A stretch of 9,314 nucleotides of DNA, from the NCBI GenBank assembly GCA_030018745.1, contig JASEHB010000061.1:1-9314 (forward strand). Reading direction: 5' to 3'. The position numbers were made by a program, and so were the translations under genes. This document shows, piece by piece, positions 5,990 to 9,314 of the stretch. The notes under the pieces were generated by a model. That model was given only the letters and a program-made list of their open reading frames with translations. It was not told the DNA's origin and ran no database searches. Every line of letters begins with the position of its first letter. Within the stretch, counting starts at the first letter, position 1. The stretch is from Desulfatibacillaceae bacterium (GTDB lineage: Bacteria; Desulfobacterota; Desulfobacteria; Desulfobacterales; Desulfatibacillaceae).

Positions 5990-7162
5990 TTAGCTGTTCA
6001 GGGCCTCCAGAATGGCGCTGGCAATAAGCTTTTGATCCTCATCTGTAATATATGGGTGCATGGGGACTGCAAAAATCCTTGAAGCGCAGTTTTCGCTCAC
6101 CGCAAAATCCCCCTGCTTGTACTTGAGATAGCCAAAGGCTTCCTGCTGATGAAGGGGAGTCGGGTAGTAAATGGCTGTTGGAATGCCCTTTGTTTTGAGG
6201 TGGGCCATTATTTTTTCGCGGGTGGCGTTGTCCTGGGCCATTATGCAGTATTGCGCCCACACGCTGGTAAAGCCTTCCGGCACGGTCTGGAGAACAAGCC
6301 TTTTCTCGTTGCCAAGCAGCTTTTTGTAGTTTTGGGCCTTCTGCTGGCGCAAAACAACTTCTTCAGGGAAAAGCGTCATCTTGGATTGCAGCACAGCCGC
6401 CTGAATCGTATCCAGCCTGCCGTTTATGCCGATTCTCACATTGGCGTACTTGTCTTCACCCTTGCCATGAACAAGAATCGAGCGCATTACATCTGCAAGC
6501 TCGTCATCATCTGTGAAGCACGCTCCGCCATCGCCGTAACAGCCCAAGGGCTTTGCCGGAAAAAAGGAAGTGCAGCCTATCTGGCCGAAGCTGCCAGCCT
6601 GCCGTCCTTTAAATGTCCCTCCAAAGGACTGGGCCGCATCCTCAATCAAAAAAAGGCCGCTTTCCGCCGCAATTTTTTCGATAGCCTCATAATCTGCCGG
6701 AAGCCCGAAAAGATCCACGGCAATTATGCCCCGTGGCTTGATGGGCCATGACTTTGCAGATTCCGGCAGGGGATGTTTGGAGTCGTCTTTCAATGCCAGG
6801 GCATGAAGGGCTTTTTTAAGGCACTGGGGGCAGATGTTGTAAGTTTTGCTGTCAATATCCACAAAAACAGGGGTTGCCCCCAGAAGTGCAATGACCTCTG
6901 CTGTGGCAATGAAGGTGAAGGGCGTTGTGAGGATTGCATCCCCCGGCCCAACGCCATAGGCCATGAGCGCCAGCAGAAGGGCATCCGTGCCTGATGAGCA
7001 GCCTATGGCATGGCGGGTGCCTGTGTATTGGGCAAGCTGCTCCTCAAGCTGGGCTATGTTTTTGCCCATTATGTACTGGCCGCTGTCCAAAACCGCTGCA
7101 ATGCGCTCGTCAATGTCCTTGCGGATTCTTTTTTGCTGGGCCGCCAGATCAATAAATTGCAT
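5990..7162 (-). CDS. DegT/DnrJ/EryC1/StrS family PLP-dependent sugar aminotransferase, WbpE-like
   Basis: This 390-residue protein is a fold-type I PLP enzyme that aminates keto-sugar nucleotides, using glutamate as usual donor. From memory it resembles WbpE/WlbC, which form the 3-amino group of UDP-2-acetamido-3-amino-glucuronate, along its whole length: FIDLAAQQ at 3-10, GQYIMG at 28-33, SSGTDALLLALMA at 56-68, FTFIATAEVIALLGA at 82-96, EDAAQSFG at 174-181 with D175 contacting the PLP ring nitrogen, and SFFPAKPLGCYGDGGA at 199-214 with K204 as the Schiff-base lysine. GINGRLDTIQAA (245-256) and PMHPY (367-371) are also typical. Compared with WbpE there is an insertion of about 20 residues around 120-143. 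The start ATG follows AAGGA with a rather long 12-base spacer. It lies 82 bases after the dehydrogenase gene on the same strand, so the two are probably co-transcribed. The exact sugar substrate is inferred, not shown. Confidence 0.94.
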   Translation of the reverse strand: MQFIDLAAQQKRIRKDIDERIAAVLDSGQYIMGKNIAQLEEQLAQYTGTRHAIGCSSGTDALLLALMAYGVGPGDAILTTPFTFIATAEVIALLGATPVFVDIDSKTYNICPQCLKKALHALALKDDSKHPLPESAKSWPIKPRGIIAVDLFGLPADYEAIEKIAAESGLFLIEDAAQSFGGTFKGRQAGSFGQIGCTSFFPAKPLGCYGDGGACFTDDDELADVMRSILVHGKGEDKYANVRIGINGRLDTIQAAVLQSKMTLFPEEVVLRQQKAQNYKKLLGNEKRLVLQTVPEGFTSVWAQYCIMAQDNATREKIMAHLKTKGIPTAIYYPTPLHQQEAFGYLKYKQGDFAVSENCASRIFAVPMHPYITDEDQKLIASAILEALNS

Positions 7163-7244
7163 GGCTTTTCACTTTCCTTGCAGGGCCGCCTTTAAAAAGC
7201 GCCCTTAAATGGGATTTATAGCTTTTTGCTACACACCGCAATCG

Positions 7245-8909
7245 TTAAGCCTTTTTTGCTGCAACCTCGTCTTTAAGCCTTTTAACATGGCCCCGCCCAA
7301 GGCCCTTGACCTCGCAGCCAAGTTCAAAGTAGCGGCGGATTGCGTTGTCATCGAGCATTCCAAAGCAGTCAATAACAGCCACGGGCTTGCCCGTCATTTT
7401 CACCACGGCATCAGGCGTAAGGGCCAGATAAGGCGCATGGCGCACGGCAAAGATGACCGCATCCACGCCCTTTAGTGTTTCTGCAAGGTCCTGCTTGGGC
7501 TTTATTTGGGCAACCGACTCCTGATTGCGGAAGAAACGCTTCCAGGAATGTCCCGCCGCCGGGTAGGTGTCCTGCTTTTCCAGCTCCCACCAGTGCTTCA
7601 CATAGGGGTCGTGAACAACAACCTCGCCGCCCATTTCTGCAATTTTCCGCACGATTATTTCCGAGCCGCTGTAACGGGTGTCGCCCACATCCTCGCGGTA
7701 GGAGGCCCCAAGCAGGGCCACCTTGCTTATGGGCACGATCTTGCCCATGTTGCGAAGGGCATCGCGGGTTATCTGGGCCACATGAAGAGCGCGGGTGTCG
7801 TTTATGTCTATGGCCAGAGGGGTTATTTTGAATATGTCATCATCAAAGCCCAGAAGGGTGTTGTAGGCCCACACTCCCAAGCCGCCGTCCTTGGGAAGGC
7901 AGTAGCCGCCTATACCCGGCCCTGGGAATATCATGTTGGAATGGGTGGGCCTTATCTTTATGGCGTTTATGACCTTTGTCAGATCAACACCGTTTCTTTC
8001 CGCAAACAGGCTCCACTCATCCAGGAATGCAAGCAGAGTGGCCCGAAAGGAGTTTTCCACAATCTTGCAGGTTTCGCTTTCAATGGGCCTGTCCAGCACG
8101 GTGAGGGGAAATTTTTCCGTGTTTAGAACCTCGGTGAGAAATTTTTCCACCCTCTGGCGGGCAGGGGCGTTTATGCCGGAGCATACCCGCCAGAAATCGC
8201 GGATGGAGGCAACATAGTTGCGGCCCGGCATGACCCTCTCGTAGGAGTGGGAAAGCAGAGGCTCGGCCTCTATGCCCCGCTGCAAAAAGGCCTTTTTGAC
8301 AATTGGGTATGCAACATGCTCGGTGGTTCCCGGCGGAACCGTTGTTTCGATTAGCACAAGGCAATCAGGCCCTATATTGTCGCCGATGACCTTGAGGCTG
8401 GACTCCAAGGCCGCAATATCCGCCGCGCCCTGGCGCACATCTCCAAGCTTCTGCTTTATGTAGTCGCACTGAACATCCACCACCACCACATCGGCCAGGG
8501 CCAGGGCCTCGTAGGAAAAGGTGGCCACAAGGGTTTTCTTTTCATTCACGCAGCGGGCAATGAGGGGCACAACTTCCGGGTCTTCGGCCTCCACAGGGGC
8601 CTGGCCCCTGTTAAGGTAGGGAATTTTCCAATAGGAGCGCTCGGAAGGCCTCTGCATTCCAATGACAAACTTTTTGGGCTGGCCCGTTTTCTTGTCCACG
8701 CTATCAGCCACCACCCCGGCCATGACCGCGCCCACAAAACCAACGCCCATCACCACAACTATCTCGCGGCCTTTGGCTCGCTGCTCATCAACAATGGCAA
8801 CAAGGCGGGCTTTTTCATCATCATAATCCTTCTGTGTGGGCAGGGGGAAAACCTCGCCAGCAGGGCATACGGAAACATTTTTGTCTTGTGTCCTGTTGTC
8901 GGTAGTCAT
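7245..8909 (-). CDS. UDP-glucose/GDP-mannose/UDP-ManNAc dehydrogenase family protein, long variant
   Basis: This 554-residue protein is a nucleotide-sugar 6-dehydrogenase, which oxidises the C6 alcohol of a UDP- or GDP-sugar to a uronate in two NAD(P)-dependent steps. Visible features are the Rossmann motif GVGFVG (55-60), ETTVPPGTTE (188-197), SYERVMPG (222-229), the central-domain segment CKIVENSFRATLLAF with likely catalytic K282 and N286, GPGIGGYCLPKDGG (330-343) with the nucleophilic C337 and D341, and a C-terminal Rossmann domain starting at KVALLGASYREDVGDTRYS (396-414). It is about 100 residues longer than common 430-450-residue members because of a 48-residue leader before the first beta strand and insertions around 66-80 and 440-470. 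The acidic residue that normally ends beta-strand 2 is replaced by Q86-R87. The ATG at 8909 follows AAAGG (8915-8919) at five bases. It is first in an apparent operon with the aminotransferase. The substrate is uncertain; UDP-GlcNAc would fit the neighbour. Confidence 0.92.
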   Translation of the reverse strand: MTTDNRTQDKNVSVCPAGEVFPLPTQKDYDDEKARLVAIVDEQRAKGREIVVVMGVGFVGAVMAGVVADSVDKKTGQPKKFVIGMQRPSERSYWKIPYLNRGQAPVEAEDPEVVPLIARCVNEKKTLVATFSYEALALADVVVVDVQCDYIKQKLGDVRQGAADIAALESSLKVIGDNIGPDCLVLIETTVPPGTTEHVAYPIVKKAFLQRGIEAEPLLSHSYERVMPGRNYVASIRDFWRVCSGINAPARQRVEKFLTEVLNTEKFPLTVLDRPIESETCKIVENSFRATLLAFLDEWSLFAERNGVDLTKVINAIKIRPTHSNMIFPGPGIGGYCLPKDGGLGVWAYNTLLGFDDDIFKITPLAIDINDTRALHVAQITRDALRNMGKIVPISKVALLGASYREDVGDTRYSGSEIIVRKIAEMGGEVVVHDPYVKHWWELEKQDTYPAAGHSWKRFFRNQESVAQIKPKQDLAETLKGVDAVIFAVRHAPYLALTPDAVVKMTGKPVAVIDCFGMLDDNAIRRYFELGCEVKGLGRGHVKRLKDEVAAKKA

Positions 8910-9314
8910 GGTAGCCTTTCGATAAGTTGCTTTTTTTAAAACCGCCGGGGAATAACCTCTTTTTGGCGCAGACAGCCTGGGTATTAAGCAGAAAGACCCG
9001 GCAAATTCATGGGCAAGGCAGAAAAGCCCTGCCGGACTGGCCTTTCAAAGGCAAATCCATTGCCTATTCAAATGCCGATATTGTTCCGATGTTGCCTTTT
9101 CAGGGCGGCTGCTGTCAACCTCAACCAGCAGGCAGCCATGAAAAAAGCCTTTTGTGCAGGGCTGATAAAGCAGGATTTTGATATTTTTGCAAGCTCAATG
9201 GGAGGGCTTGGGGTGTCAGGAAAACTTCCTTTGCCTTTTAGAAGGCAGATAGAGGCCGGGCCTTCTTTGCCAAAAGGCCCGGCCAAAAAAGCGCCTTAAG
9301 TATCCACCCCAACC
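8910..9314. other. 405-base region without a convincing gene
   Basis: The two longest open frames (plus 9009-9299 and minus 9068-9286) overlap each other, lack ribosome binding sites and show no family-like features. The region should contain the promoter and leader of the minus-strand dehydrogenase gene. The only candidate I could find on the minus strand is TTGCAA (9192-9187), a 17-base spacer and TTTATC (9169-9164), which is too weak to call. The strongest structure is the inverted repeat at 9254-9284. Confidence 0.5.
9254..9284. repeat. 11-bp perfect inverted repeat (GC-rich hairpin)
   Basis: GGCCGGGCCTT (9254-9264) and AAGGCCCGGCC (9274-9284) are perfect inverted arms around a nine-base loop. 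It looks like a terminator stem, but a run of six A residues follows on the plus strand and no T tract follows on either strand, so it is not a canonical intrinsic terminator in either direction. It could mark the end of a gene beyond 9314 or act as an RNA structure in the leader of the dehydrogenase transcript. Confidence 0.6.

Noticed and set aside
6149..6751. Plus-strand 200-codon frame
   Set aside because: It is a shadow of the aminotransferase gene, whose own frame shows full-length family motifs.
7506..8126. Plus-strand 206-codon frame
   Set aside because: It is a shadow of the sugar dehydrogenase gene on the other strand and has no family-like features.
9164..9192. Minus-strand promoter TTGCAA with 17-base spacer and TTTATC
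   Set aside because: Only 4/6 and 3/6 matches to consensus; such matches are expected by chance in 400 bases of this composition.
9009..9299. Plus-strand 96-codon frame and overlapping minus-strand 72-codon frame at 9068-9286
   Set aside because: They overlap each other, cover a hairpin, have no convincing ribosome binding sites and show no recognisable domain.

Overview
The window looks like a bacterial chromosome of moderate GC content carrying ordinary housekeeping and accessory genes. The combination of a tungsten-type aldehyde:ferredoxin oxidoreductase, a soluble PAS-GAF-PAS hybrid histidine kinase and surface-sugar genes suggests an anaerobe, plausibly a sulfate-reducing or syntrophic deltaproteobacterium (Desulfobacterota). 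That placement is inference from gene content and style; there is no rRNA or other marker here.

Layout. Bases 1-165 hold a hairpin terminator and no gene. A complete 640-residue aldehyde ferredoxin oxidoreductase family gene (minus, 166-2088) follows. Upstream of it, across a strong hairpin terminator, is a 236-residue protein (minus, 2213-2923) with one N-terminal membrane helix, a Pro/Ala/Lys repeat linker and an acidic tail. A 616-base non-coding gap (2924-3539) separates it from a divergent 788-residue hybrid sensor kinase (plus, 3540-5906); the gap contains an AT-rich inverted repeat and a possible weak terminator. Convergent with the kinase is a two-gene minus-strand unit: a nucleotide-sugar dehydrogenase (7245-8909) followed by a WbpE-like PLP sugar aminotransferase (5990-7162), closed by a terminator at 5911-5948. 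Bases 8910-9314 hold no convincing gene but contain an 11-bp perfect inverted repeat.

How the genes fit together. The dehydrogenase and aminotransferase plausibly supply two steps of a pathway making amino-uronic sugar nucleotides for a surface glycan; the 3-dehydrogenase, acetyltransferase, epimerase and glycosyltransferases of such a pathway are not in the window. The oxidoreductase would convert aldehydes to carboxylates with ferredoxin as acceptor. The kinase is cytosolic and carries its own receiver domain, so it probably feeds a relay whose output partner is elsewhere. The proline-rich membrane protein has no assigned function.

I found no clear evidence of a wholly new multi-gene system. 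The points most worth a second look are the unusual Rossmann cofactor site and length of the sugar dehydrogenase, the uncharacterised proline-rich membrane protein with its CheZ/FliM-like acidic tail, the terminator placed just ahead of the oxidoreductase, and the inverted repeat in front of the kinase.
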